A DNA stretch of 22,777 nucleotides from Acidimicrobiaceae bacterium. Its GTDB lineage: Bacteria > Actinomycetota > Acidimicrobiia > Acidimicrobiales > Bog-793. Where the stretch lies: contig JAODBN010000352.1 of assembly GCA_025463965.1 (NCBI GenBank), positions 1 through 22,777 on the forward strand, read 5' to 3'. The notes below the pieces were generated by a model. The model searched no databases and was not told the origin of the DNA. It saw nothing but the letters and a program-made list of their open reading frames with translations. This document shows, piece after piece, positions 7,928 through 15,084 of the stretch; the first letter of the stretch is position 1; each line of letters opens with the position of its first letter. Made by a program: the position numbers and the translations under genes.

Positions 7928-7933
7928 TAGCCT
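7928..7933 (+). promoter_or_regulatory. -10 box of purN-purH, leaderless
   Basis: TAGCCT, a 6-nt spacer and then GTG at 7940. No ribosome-binding site before the GTG and no recognisable -35 box. No PurR-type or riboswitch structure was recognised in the 115-nt gap to the divergent aldehyde dehydrogenase. Confidence 0.55.
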
Positions 7934-7939
7934 GCCGTA

Positions 7940-8548
7940 GTGCGGATCGGGGTGCTCGCGTCGGGGACGGGCACCATCTTGGAGGCGCTGCTCGACGACG
8001 CGGAGCTCCCGATCGCCGTGGTCCTTTTGGACCGGCCCTGCCCCGCCGCCAAGGTGGCCGAGCGCGCCGGGGTGCCCGTCGAGCTCGTCGAGCGCACCGA
8101 CTTCGGGAGCGACTTCGACCGAGAGGCCTACACCGAGCGCGTCGTCGCTGCACTCGCCCCCTACCGCGTCGGGATGCTCGCCATGGCGGGCTTTGGCACC
8201 GTGGTCGGCTCGGCGCTGCACCGCGCGTATCCCGGGACGGTCCTCAACACCCATCCCGCGCTGCTCCCGGCGTTCAAGGGCTGGCACGCAGTGTCCGCCG
8301 CCCTCGCCGCCGGCGTGAAGGTCACCGGGTGCACGGTGCACGTGGCGACCTTGGAGGTCGATGACGGGCCCATCCTCGCCCAGGAGGCGGTGCCGGTCCT
8401 CGAAGACGACACTGAGGCCAGCCTGCACGAGCGGATCAAGGCAGTCGAACGGCGGCTCTATCCCGAGGCGGTCCGCCGCTTCGCCGACGAGCTCGCGCTC
8501 GGTCGAGACGAGTCACCGTCGAAGGACGGGGAAGGGGAACGATTGTGA
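7940..8548 (+). CDS. purN: Phosphoribosylglycinamide formyltransferase
   Basis: A 202-residue GAR transformylase, which transfers the formyl group of 10-formyl-THF to GAR in step three of purine synthesis. The catalytic triad is visible: Asn103 and His105 in LNTHPALLPAFKG and Asp141 in LEVDDGPI (E. coli Asn106, His108, Asp144). The phosphate loop reads ASGTGTILEAL rather than the more common SGNGSNLQAL, a modest deviation. The start at GTG 7940 is the first residue of the family's beta-strand (RIGVLASG) and is leaderless. The stop overlaps purH as GTGA. The C-terminal 20 residues are charged and poorly conserved. Confidence 0.95.
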   Translation: MRIGVLASGTGTILEALLDDAELPIAVVLLDRPCPAAKVAERAGVPVELVERTDFGSDFDREAYTERVVAALAPYRVGMLAMAGFGTVVGSALHRAYPGTVLNTHPALLPAFKGWHAVSAALAAGVKVTGCTVHVATLEVDDGPILAQEAVPVLEDDTEASLHERIKAVERRLYPEAVRRFADELALGRDESPSKDGEGERL

Positions 8549-10095
8549 GGGCGCTGCTCTCGGTGTACGACAAGACGGGGCTCGAGGCCTTTGCGCGGGG
8601 GCTCCACGAGCTCGGCTTCGAGCTGGTGGCGAGCGGAAAGACCTCGCGGGCTCTCGCCGATGCGGGCATCCCGCACCGGGAGGTCGCCGAGGTCACCGGC
8701 GCCGACGAGATGCTGGACGGCCGGGTGAAGACGCTGCACCCGACGATCCACGGCGGCATCCTCGCGGACCGCTCCAAGCCCGAGCACCTCGAGGCGCTCG
8801 CCGAGCGGGACATCGACCCGATCGACCTCGTTGCCTGCAACCTCTACCCGTTCCGGTCGGAGCCGTCGGTCGAGATGATCGACGTGGGAGGCCCGACGAT
8901 GGTGCGGGCGGGGGCGAAGAACCACGACCACGTCGCCGTGGTGGTCGATCCCGCTGACTACGGCGAGGTCCTCGACGAGCTGCGTAGGGAAGGGGCCGTT
9001 TTGCCGGCGACCCGCCGGCGGCTGGCCCGGGCGGCCTTCGCCCACACCGCCGCGTACGACGCGGCAATCGTCGCCTGGTTGGACAGCGAGGACGCTCCCG
9101 GCTCGGACACGTCCCCCGGCGCAGGGCCCTCTGCGCTACCGCCGACGCTCCATCTCTCCCTCGAGCGTCGCCAGTCCTTGCGCTACGGGGAGAACCCCCA
9201 CCAGGTCGGCGCCCGCTACGGCTACGTGGGAGGGCCTCCCGGCTGGTGGGACGGTGTCGTGCAGCACAGCGGCAAGGAGATGTCGTACCTGAACCTCTTC
9301 GATGCCGAGGCGGCGTGGCGCCTGGCGCACGAGCTGCTCGAGCTGTCGCGAGGCGGTTCATCGGCGGTCGTGGTCAAGCACGCCAACCCTTGCGGCGCAG
9401 CGGTCGCCTCGGACCTCGCCTCCGCCTACGCGCAGGCCTTCGCCGTCGACCCCATGTCGGCCTTCGGCGGCATCGTCGCCCTGCCGGGCACCGTGAACCT
9501 GGCGCTCGCCGAGGCGATCGTCGCCAACCCGGTCGCCGATGTCCTCGTCGCCGCGGACATCACCCCCGAGGCGGCGGCATTTCTGTCCTCCAAGCGCAAG
9601 AACATGCGCGCCCTCTCGGCCCCGGCCCCCGAGCCCGAGCGACTCGGACTGCGCCCCATCGGCGGGGGCTTCCTCGTCCAGGAGCCGGACCGCTTCTTGT
9701 CCGCGCGCTCGGAGTGGCGGGTGGTCACCAAGGTGGCTCCCACCGAGGAGCAGTGGGACGACCTCGAGCTCGCCTGGAGGGTCTGCGCCCGGACCTCCTC
9801 CAACGCCGTCGTGCTGGCGAAGGGCGGAGTCGCCTACGGGATCGGCTGTGGTCAGCAGAACCGGGTCGACTCCGCGGCGATCGCTGCTCGACGCGCCGCA
9901 GGGCGCGCCGCGGGCGGCGCCGCTGCGAGCGACGCCTTCTTCCCCTTCCGTGACGGCCTCGACGCCGTGGTCGACGCCGGGGTGAGCGCGGTCGTCCAGC
10001 CGGGCGGGTCGCTGCGAGACGACGAGCTCGTGGCTGCGGCCGACGAGCGTGGCGTGGCGATGGTCATGACCGGGGAGCGCCACTTCCGCCACTGA
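8545..10095 (+). CDS. purH: Bifunctional AICAR transformylase / IMP cyclohydrolase
   Basis: A 516-residue enzyme for the last two steps of IMP synthesis. The N-terminal MGS-like cyclohydrolase domain (about 1-150) has LLSVYDKTGLEAFA, DGRVKTLHPTIHGGIL, DLVACNLYPF and IDVGGPTMVRAGAKN. The AICAR transformylase domain has SLRYGENPHQ, the catalytic Lys278-His279 in VVVKHANPCG, and SAFGGIVAL. Near the end KGGVAYGIGCGQQNRVDS, FFPFRDGLD and VQPGGSLRDDE complete the family pattern. The GTG start overlaps the purN stop (GTGA), with GAAGGGGAA as a ribosome-binding site. It depends on 10-formyl-THF, which FolD helps to supply about 900 nt downstream. Confidence 0.97.
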   Translation: MRALLSVYDKTGLEAFARGLHELGFELVASGKTSRALADAGIPHREVAEVTGADEMLDGRVKTLHPTIHGGILADRSKPEHLEALAERDIDPIDLVACNLYPFRSEPSVEMIDVGGPTMVRAGAKNHDHVAVVVDPADYGEVLDELRREGAVLPATRRRLARAAFAHTAAYDAAIVAWLDSEDAPGSDTSPGAGPSALPPTLHLSLERRQSLRYGENPHQVGARYGYVGGPPGWWDGVVQHSGKEMSYLNLFDAEAAWRLAHELLELSRGGSSAVVVKHANPCGAAVASDLASAYAQAFAVDPMSAFGGIVALPGTVNLALAEAIVANPVADVLVAADITPEAAAFLSSKRKNMRALSAPAPEPERLGLRPIGGGFLVQEPDRFLSARSEWRVVTKVAPTEEQWDDLELAWRVCARTSSNAVVLAKGGVAYGIGCGQQNRVDSAAIAARRAAGRAAGGAAASDAFFPFRDGLDAVVDAGVSAVVQPGGSLRDDELVAAADERGVAMVMTGERHFRH

Positions 10096-10108
10096 GCGTC
10101 GCGCTCAG
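10092..10108. terminator. Hairpin spanning both stop codons of purH and the YaaH-like gene
   Basis: CTGAGCG (10092-10098) pairs perfectly with CGCTCAG (10102-10108) around a TCG triloop. The purH stop (10093-10095) is in the left arm and the stop of the opposing gene (10105-10107) in the right arm. The two stops are separated by only 9 nt. No U tract. Confidence 0.5.
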
Positions 10109-10836
10109 AGGTATTCGCGCACCCCGGCTTCGTGCTCGATGTCGCTGAGCTGGTCGGCGAAGTCACCGGTGAAGGCCCGGCGCATCTTTCCCCGCCGCAA
10201 CGTAGGAAGCACCGTGCGGCGCCGGGCGTCCTCGAGGAGCAGGGCGAGCCCGGCGTAGAGGGCCACCACAGCGAGGGCGAGGGTGAGCACCCCCGCTGCC
10301 TGGCCGACGCCCTTGCCGCCGAAGACGAGGTAGACGGCCGTGAGCAGGAACGACGGCAGGCCGGTCATCGGCACGAGGGCGAGGGCGAGCTTCGCCGTTC
10401 CCGCGCTGATGAGACAGATGATCACCGGGCAGAGGGCGAAGTACCAGATCCCGAGCGAGATCAGGCCGTCTGTCGGGTGGACGAGGAAGACGAGCGCGGT
10501 GACGAGCCAGGTGCCGGCGAAGGTGAGCATGAGGGTCGCCGCGATGACTTCGCGCCCTGCGATGGAGGCGATCCCGCCGACCACTTGGACGAGGACGGTC
10601 GCGAGGAGCAGGAGCCCGATCGCCTTGGAGGCCGCCTGGGGAAGGATGCCGAGGAGCTGGACGCCGCTGATGGTCGCCGCCACCACCAGCCCGAAGAAGC
10701 CGACCGGAAGCGCGGACGCGATGGGCCGGAGCGTCACCACCGCAGGGACCCTGGGCACCCGCCCTTGGGGCGCTTCTGTCATGTAGGTGGCTCCATCACG
10801 CTCGGGCGCAGCCGCCGGCGCCATCTGCTCGCTCAT
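10105..10836 (-). CDS. GPR1/FUN34/YaaH (SatP)-type membrane transporter
   Basis: A 243-residue protein. About 40 hydrophilic N-terminal residues precede six hydrophobic helices (residues ~45-210) and a basic cytoplasmic tail (LRRGKMRR). RPIASALPVGFFGLVVAATISGVQ replaces the family's NPAPLGL signature in a form I associate with actinobacterial GPR1/FUN34/YaaH members; QAASKAIGLLLLATVLVQVVGG and TFAGTWLVTALVFL follow the family layout. Members transport acetate and succinate as weak acids. Substrate here is inferred. ATG at 10834-10836 has a strong AGGAGGTG 4-5 nt upstream, unlike its leaderless neighbours. It is divergent from folD and convergent with purH. Confidence 0.72.
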   Translation of the reverse strand: MSEQMAPAAAPERDGATYMTEAPQGRVPRVPAVVTLRPIASALPVGFFGLVVAATISGVQLLGILPQAASKAIGLLLLATVLVQVVGGIASIAGREVIAATLMLTFAGTWLVTALVFLVHPTDGLISLGIWYFALCPVIICLISAGTAKLALALVPMTGLPSFLLTAVYLVFGGKGVGQAAGVLTLALAVVALYAGLALLLEDARRRTVLPTLRRGKMRRAFTGDFADQLSDIEHEAGVREYL

Positions 10837-10868
10837 CGCGCACCTCCTGGACCTCCGGTGCGTGCCCG

Positions 10869-10904
10869 CTGCTGGCTGCCGTCGAACCACGCCGCTGCCA
10901 GCAG
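10869..10904. repeat. Inverted repeat in the YaaH-like / folD divergent gap
   Basis: CTGCTGGC (10869-10876) and GCCAGCAG (10897-10904) are perfect complements with a 20-nt spacer. The repeat lies between the YaaH-like start (10836) and the folD -10 box (10914). It could be an operator for a dimeric regulator, or a hairpin in the long leader of the YaaH-like transcript. Both readings are inference. Confidence 0.4.
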
Positions 10905-10913
10905 GCCGTGGCG

Positions 10914-10919
10914 TAGCGT
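10914..10919 (+). promoter_or_regulatory. -10 box of the folD leader ORF and folD
   Basis: TAGCGT, a 6-nt spacer and then GTG at 10926, so the transcript would begin on a start codon. That GTG is not in the folD frame but opens a short leader ORF. On the minus strand TACGCC shares the TA at 10914-10915 and could weakly drive the YaaH-like gene, although it lacks the final T. Confidence 0.5.
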
Positions 10920-10925
10920 GGGACC

Positions 10926-11003
10926 GTGCCGCTCTCCCCCGACCCGTCCCGGCTCTATCTGTGCCGGCTGCCAGCACCGTTCCGCCCGAGGGCCGGCCGA
11001 TGA
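10926..11003 (+). CDS. Putative 25-codon leaderless leader ORF overlapping folD
   Basis: GTG at 10926 lies 6 nt after TAGCGT, matching the leaderless geometry of the window. It opens a 25-codon frame rich in proline (7) and arginine (5), with a single cysteine and starting VPLSPDPSRLYLC. The frame ends in a TGA at 11001-11003 that overlaps the folD ATG as ATGA. A ribosome that terminates there could restart on folD, so translation of the leader would control folD. No protein family is recognised. It may act in cis rather than make a functional peptide. It could also be a coincidence of a high-GC region with few stops, which is why confidence is moderate. Confidence 0.45.
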   Translation: MPLSPDPSRLYLCRLPAPFRPRAGR

Positions 11004-11863
11004 CCGCCACGGTCCTCGACGGCGAGGCGCTCGCTTCCCGTATCCGCGCCGAGCTCACCGAGGAGGTGGCGGCGATGGCGGCGAGGGGCGTGGTGCCCGG
11101 GCTCGGGACCATCCTCGTCGGCGACGACGGGCCGAGCGCTCGGTACGTGGCGATGAAGCACGCCGACTGCGCCGCCGTCGGCATCGCCTCGGCGCACGAG
11201 CACCTCCCGGCGGACGTCACCCAGGCAGAGCTCGAGGCCGTGGTCGCCCGCTTCAACGCCGACCCCGAGGTGGACGCCTACCTCGTCCAGCTGCCCCTCC
11301 CCGCGCATCTCGACGAAGAGGCGGTGCTGATGGCCGTCGACCCGGACAAGGATGTCGACGGGCTGCACCCGGTCAACCTGGGCCGGCTGGTGATGGGCGC
11401 GCCCGGACCACTTCCCTGCACGCCCGCCGGGATCGTGGAGCTGCTCTCTGCCTACGAGGTGCCCGTCGAGGGGCGCCATGTGGTGATCATTGGTCGGGGC
11501 CTCACCATCGGCCGGCCGCTCGCGCTCCTGCTCTCCTTGAAGCGGCCAGGCTGCAACGCCGCGGTGACCGTCGTTCACACCGGCGTGTCGGACCTGGCCG
11601 AGTACGTGCGCCGAGCCGACGTCGTCGTGGCCGCCGCAGGCAGTCCTGGGCTCGTCACCTCGGACATGGTCCGACCCGGCGCCGCGGTCGTCGCTGCGGG
11701 GGTCTCCTGGGACGGCCGCCGGGTCCTCTCCGATGTGCAGGACGAGGTGGCCGAGGTCGCGGGCTGGCTCTCTCCCCGTCTCGGAGGGGTAGGGCCGATG
11801 ACCCGGGCGATGCTGCTCAGCAACGCCGTGCGGGCGGCCCGGCGGCGTCTACCGGCCGAGTAG
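11000..11863 (+). CDS. folD: Bifunctional methylenetetrahydrofolate dehydrogenase / cyclohydrolase
   Basis: A 287-residue FolD that interconverts 5,10-methylene-THF and 10-formyl-THF with NADP+, feeding PurN and PurH. PSARYVAMKHADCAAVGI holds the substrate tyrosine and catalytic lysine region (family YxxxK). YLVQLPLPAHLDEEAVLMAV and DKDVDGLHPVNLGRL are the conserved LPLP and DGxHP signatures. PCTPAGIVELL is present, VVIIGRGLTIGRPLALLL is the Rossmann NADP loop, and GGVGPMTRAMLL closes the protein. The usual GRSxIVGxP reads GRGLTIGRP. The ATG at 11000 has a weak GAGGG 7 nt upstream and overlaps the leader ORF stop. Its own TAG is inside a hairpin. Confidence 0.95.
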   Translation: MTATVLDGEALASRIRAELTEEVAAMAARGVVPGLGTILVGDDGPSARYVAMKHADCAAVGIASAHEHLPADVTQAELEAVVARFNADPEVDAYLVQLPLPAHLDEEAVLMAVDPDKDVDGLHPVNLGRLVMGAPGPLPCTPAGIVELLSAYEVPVEGRHVVIIGRGLTIGRPLALLLSLKRPGCNAAVTVVHTGVSDLAEYVRRADVVVAAAGSPGLVTSDMVRPGAAVVAAGVSWDGRRVLSDVQDEVAEVAGWLSPRLGGVGPMTRAMLLSNAVRAARRRLPAE

Positions 11864-11868
11864 ACGCC
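11844..11868. terminator. Hairpin containing the folD stop, convergent with the MFS gene
   Basis: GGCGTCTAC (11844-11852) pairs perfectly with GTAGACGCC (11860-11868) around a 7-nt loop. The folD TAG (11861-11863) is in the right arm. The opposing gene ends at 11875. This is the longest uninterrupted short-loop stem among the convergent junctions. No U tract. Confidence 0.55.
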
Positions 11869-11874
11869 TGCTCG

Positions 11875-13215
11875 TCACCAGTCGTCGTCCGAGCCGCAAG
11901 CTGGTGGGTCGTCCGTCCCGGTTGCACCCTCGCCGGCGCCGATCGGGGCAGCGAAGGCGCCGATGAGGGCCCGGTTGTCCTGCTCGGGGGAGAGCTGGCG
12001 CCCGAAGCGGTAGGCGACGGCCGCGACCAGGCCGGCAAGCACCGCCAGACCGAGGACCATCGACCGGCCCAGATGGGCTCCGAGCATGACCCCGATGAGC
12101 GCGGGCGCGACGATGTTGGCGAGCTGGATTGCGCACCAGCTCGTGGCGTTGTACCTGCCGCGCAGCCGGTCGGTTGCGAGCGCGTTGACGACGACGTTGC
12201 GCACCGGGCTGAGCGTCATCTCGCCGACCGCGAACACCGCCCCGAAGGCAAGGATGAGGCCCTTGTCGAGGTTGGAGCCGGGGAACTGGGACGCCGCCCA
12301 CGCCACGATCCACGCCGCGCCGAAGGCCGCCGCTGAGGCGGCCAGGGCGGCGCTCCTACGTCGCTTCGTGATCCATCGGGTGACCAGCTGCTGCAGGCAG
12401 ACGATCACCGCGGTGTTCACCGCGAAGCTGTCGGCGACAAGGCGAGGGCTGACCCGGGCGACCTCGGTGGAGAACCCGACGAAGCCGGCGTCGAGCGACG
12501 CGTAACCGACGAGGTAGATGGCACCGAGGAGCAGGGCGTAGCGCACGAAGGTGGCGTGGCCCAGCACCTCGCCGTAGCGCCCGACCAGGCCCCGAGTGGT
12601 CTCTCGGTCAACGCGCGGCTCGCGCATTGGCGCGACCGCTTGGTACGGCACCCTGATGGCGAGGCACGCAATCGCCGGCAGCAGGAAGGTCAGGGCATCG
12701 AGCAGGTAGAGGAGGGTGAAGGTTCCCGGCCGGTGGAGGGAGACCAGCTCTCCGGCGACCAGCGCACCGATGCCGAGGCCTGCGTTGACGAGGGTGAACT
12801 GGATCGAGAAGGCACGTACCTGGCGGGCCGGGTCGGCCAGGAGCTGGGCGAAAAGCGTGTTGACGCCCGTGGCGATGCCCGCCTCGCCCACGCCGAGCAG
12901 CAGGAGCGGGATGACCGCGCTGGGCGCGGCGTGCGCCGTGACCAAAAGGGCGCTCCCGCCGGCCGCGGCCACCATCGCGCCGCCACAGACGTTGCGGGCG
13001 CCCAGCGCGTCGATCAGAGCGCCTGTGGCGGGCGTCGCCACCAGCCCGACCACGGCGGGCAGCGCGATGAGCAGCCCGGTGGCGGCAAGGGTGATGTGGC
13101 GCACGTCATGGAGGTAGACGAGCAGGAACGGCAGGGTGAGGCCTGATCCGAGGCACGAGACGAGCGCCATCGCCAGGACGATTCGGATCGGTCGGGGAAG
13201 GCGATCCGCCACCAT
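11875..13215 (-). CDS. MFS transporter
   Basis: A 446-residue major facilitator with about 12 hydrophobic helices in two halves. The loop between helices 2 and 3 has ATPATGALIDALGARNV, the MFS G-x-x-x-D-R/K-like motif in a reduced form. The central loop (residues ~195-225) is charged and carries APMREPRVDRETTRGLVGRYG. A polar acidic tail of about 30 residues ends the protein with GSDDDW. The class resembles drug or metabolite exporters (MFS_1, MdtH/TetA-like), but no substrate is predictable. ATG at 13213-13215 is chosen because a TAGGCT box ends 10 nt upstream, giving a leader of only about 3 nt. A GTG at 13252-13254 would lie upstream of that box. Confidence 0.85.
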   Translation of the reverse strand: MVADRLPRPIRIVLAMALVSCLGSGLTLPFLLVYLHDVRHITLAATGLLIALPAVVGLVATPATGALIDALGARNVCGGAMVAAAGGSALLVTAHAAPSAVIPLLLLGVGEAGIATGVNTLFAQLLADPARQVRAFSIQFTLVNAGLGIGALVAGELVSLHRPGTFTLLYLLDALTFLLPAIACLAIRVPYQAVAPMREPRVDRETTRGLVGRYGEVLGHATFVRYALLLGAIYLVGYASLDAGFVGFSTEVARVSPRLVADSFAVNTAVIVCLQQLVTRWITKRRRSAALAASAAAFGAAWIVAWAASQFPGSNLDKGLILAFGAVFAVGEMTLSPVRNVVVNALATDRLRGRYNATSWCAIQLANIVAPALIGVMLGAHLGRSMVLGLAVLAGLVAAVAYRFGRQLSPEQDNRALIGAFAAPIGAGEGATGTDDPPACGSDDDW

Positions 13216-13225
13216 TGTCGGGCTC

Positions 13226-13231
13226 AGCCTA
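13226..13231 (-). promoter_or_regulatory. -10 box of the MFS transporter gene
   Basis: TAGGCT on the minus strand, then 10 nt, then ATG at 13215. Expected transcription start is about 3 nt before the ATG, so the mRNA is effectively leaderless. No Shine-Dalgarno sequence is seen. Confidence 0.4.
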
Positions 13232-13333
13232 GTTGCACGTGCTCGCAGCGTCACTGCCCGATCTCACGGGCACTATTCACCAGACGACCTGGTCGCGGCG
13301 ACGGCCCTAGGCGTCGCCGCGCCGGGGCGGGGG

Positions 13334-13339
13334 TAGCGT
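13334..13339 (+). promoter_or_regulatory. -10 box of operon A (moaE-moaA-moaD-fdhD), leaderless
   Basis: TAGCGT, a 7-nt spacer and then ATG at 13347. It shares a GNGTAGCGT context with the folD box at 10914. The spacing favours the ATG at 13347 over the in-frame ATG at 13341, which is only 1 nt from the box. Confidence 0.5.
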
Positions 13340-13346
13340 CATGGTC

Positions 13347-13832
13347 ATGGCCCCACCCCTTGGCGACCGGATGGACTGGCTGGGCCTCTCGCCCGAGAGC
13401 CTGCCGGTTGCCGAGGCCCTGGCCTGGGCCTCGGCCTTGCCCGGTGACGGCGCCGTCGTGTGCTTCTGCGGCAACGTCCGCGACCATGCGCCGGGGCGCC
13501 CCTCGGTGGAGCGTCTCCACTACGAGGCGTACTCCGAAGGAGTCGAGCGGGTCCTCGGCGAGCTCGCTGGCGAGGCCAGGCGGCGCTGGCCGGCTCTCGG
13601 CCGCCTGGCGCTCTTGCACCGGTTGGGAACCCTCGCCGTCGGCGAGGCGGCGGTCGTCGTGATCGCCAGCGCACCGCATCGCGAGGAGGCCTTCGCGGCC
13701 GCACGCTGGGCGATCGACGCCGTAAAGGAGCGGGCGCCCATCTGGAAGTACGAGACCTGGTCGGGTGGAGAGGGCTGGAGCGAGGACGACCACGCCGTCG
13801 GCGTGCCGGCGCTTCCTGGCGCCAGCACGTGA
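13347..13832 (+). CDS. moaE: Molybdopterin synthase catalytic subunit
   Basis: A 161-residue MoaE, which with MoaD inserts two sulfurs into cyclic pyranopterin monophosphate to give molybdopterin. The family pattern is complete: VVCFCGNVRDHAPG, LHYEAYSEG, LLHRLGTLAVGEAAVVV, SAPHREEAFAAARWAIDAVKERAPIWKYE. The two essential lysines are Lys127 and Lys134, seven apart as in E. coli (119 and 126). The first gene of operon A, leaderless at ATG 13347; ATG 13341 would add two residues. The stop overlaps the moaA GTG (GTGA). The C-terminal 20 residues are non-conserved. Confidence 0.95.
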   Translation: MAPPLGDRMDWLGLSPESLPVAEALAWASALPGDGAVVCFCGNVRDHAPGRPSVERLHYEAYSEGVERVLGELAGEARRRWPALGRLALLHRLGTLAVGEAAVVVIASAPHREEAFAAARWAIDAVKERAPIWKYETWSGGEGWSEDDHAVGVPALPGAST

Positions 13833-14842
13833 GCGCCCCGCCGGTGGCGCCCGTCAAGTCCGCCCCCCTGGTCGACGGCTTCTCCCGGGTCCACGACGAC
13901 CTGCGGCTCTCGATCACCGACCGCTGCAACCTGCGCTGTACCTACTGCCTCGAAGAAGGGGTGCGCTTCCGTCCCCGTGACGAGCTGCTGACGCTCGACG
14001 AGCTGCTGCGCATCGCCGCGGTGGCTCGCTCGCTCGGGGTGCGCTCGGTCCGGGTGACCGGTGGTGAGCCGCTCGTGCGCTCCGATGTGGTCGAGGTCAT
14101 CGCCGGCCTCGCCGAGCTCGGCTTCGAGGACCTCTCGCTCACCACCAACGGCACCCGGCTCGCCGCTCTCGCCGCGCCGCTGGCGGCGGCCGGCCTGCAG
14201 CGGGTCAACGTGAGCTGCGACTCGCTTCGCGAGGACCGCTTCGGCGAGGTGCGCCGGCGCGGCCGGCTCGCCCAGGTGCTGTCGGCCATGGAGGCCGCAG
14301 AGGCCGCTGGCCTGTCTCCGCTCAAGGTCAACGTCGTGCTGATGCGGGGCGTCAACGACGACGAGGTGCTCGACTTCGCCGAGTTCGCCCGCGAGCACCG
14401 ACGCGTCGTTCGCTTCATCGAGTTCATGCCGCTCGACGCCGGGGGCGCCTGGCGTCGCGACCGGGTGGTCCCCTCCGCTGAGGTGCTCGAGCGCATCGGG
14501 GCCCGCTGGCCGCTCGAGCCGGCGGGCCGCGAGGGCGACCCGGCCCCGGCCGACCGCTTCCGTTTCACGGACGGAGGCGGCGAGATCGGGGTCATCGCAA
14601 CCGTCACCCAGCCGTTCTGCGGCACCTGTAACCGCCTCCGTGTGACCGCGGACGGAGCGGTGCGCAACTGCCTGTTCTCGGACGAGGAGCGCTCGCTTCG
14701 GAGCCTTCTTCGCTCCGGGGCCACCGACGAGCAGCTTGCCGAGGTGCTCCGCGGTGCCGTCGCCGACAAGCGTGCTGGGCATGGGATCGACACGCCGGCG
14801 TTCTTGCGGCCCCGCCGCTCGATGTCGATGATCGGCGGCTGA
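13829..14842 (+). CDS. moaA: GTP 3',8-cyclase (radical SAM)
   Basis: A 337-residue radical-SAM enzyme that starts cofactor synthesis from GTP. The N-terminal SAM cluster is Cys33, Cys37 and Cys40 in CNLRCTYC (CX3CX2C). RVTGGEPLVR is the SAM-binding GGE motif. The C-terminal substrate cluster is Cys264, Cys267 and Cys281 (CX2CX13C) in FCGTCNRLR...RNCLF. The protein ends in Gly-Gly (SMSMIGG), the flexible tail needed in known MoaA. Length and all motifs match the family. The GTG start overlaps the moaE stop by 4 nt, and about 20 polar residues precede the core. moaD starts directly after the TGA. Confidence 0.97.
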   Translation: MSAPPVAPVKSAPLVDGFSRVHDDLRLSITDRCNLRCTYCLEEGVRFRPRDELLTLDELLRIAAVARSLGVRSVRVTGGEPLVRSDVVEVIAGLAELGFEDLSLTTNGTRLAALAAPLAAAGLQRVNVSCDSLREDRFGEVRRRGRLAQVLSAMEAAEAAGLSPLKVNVVLMRGVNDDEVLDFAEFAREHRRVVRFIEFMPLDAGGAWRRDRVVPSAEVLERIGARWPLEPAGREGDPAPADRFRFTDGGGEIGVIATVTQPFCGTCNRLRVTADGAVRNCLFSDEERSLRSLLRSGATDEQLAEVLRGAVADKRAGHGIDTPAFLRPRRSMSMIGG

Positions 14843-15082
14843 GTGGCGACCGTCCGGCTCTTCGGACCCGCCCGGGTCGCGTTCGGAGCGTCGAGCTGTG
14901 AGGTCGCAGCCGTTCGCCTCGCCGAAGTCGTCGAAGAGCTCACTCTTCTCGGGGGGCCGGAGCTCGCCGCCGTGCTCGCCCGCTCCCAGCTCTGGCTGAA
15001 CGGACTGCCGGCGGAAGGCGGTGCCACGCCCATCGCCGAAGGGGACGAGGTGGCGGTCGTGCCTCCGGTGTCAGGAGGCTGA
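14843..15082 (+). CDS. moaD: Molybdopterin synthase sulfur carrier subunit
   Basis: A 79-residue ubiquitin-like sulfur carrier ending in Gly-Gly (PPVSGG), where the terminal glycine becomes a thiocarboxylate. The beta-grasp pattern is ATVRLFGPARVAFG, then a helix with LAEVVEELTLLGGPELAAVL, LWLNGL, and EGDEVAVVPPVSGG. The GTG start follows the moaA TGA with no gap and the stop is 2 nt from the fdhD GTG. No MoeB adenylyltransferase is in the window, so activation depends on an unlinked MoeB/ThiF. Confidence 0.92.
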   Translation: MATVRLFGPARVAFGASSCEVAAVRLAEVVEELTLLGGPELAAVLARSQLWLNGLPAEGGATPIAEGDEVAVVPPVSGG

Positions 15083-15084
15083 GC

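Noticed and set aside
9358..10092. Minus-strand frame opposite purH
   Set aside because: Antisense shadow of purH with no start signal or recognisable domain.
13520..14782. 420-codon minus-strand frame opposite moaE/moaA
   Set aside because: Shadow of moaA and moaE, with no family motif of its own.
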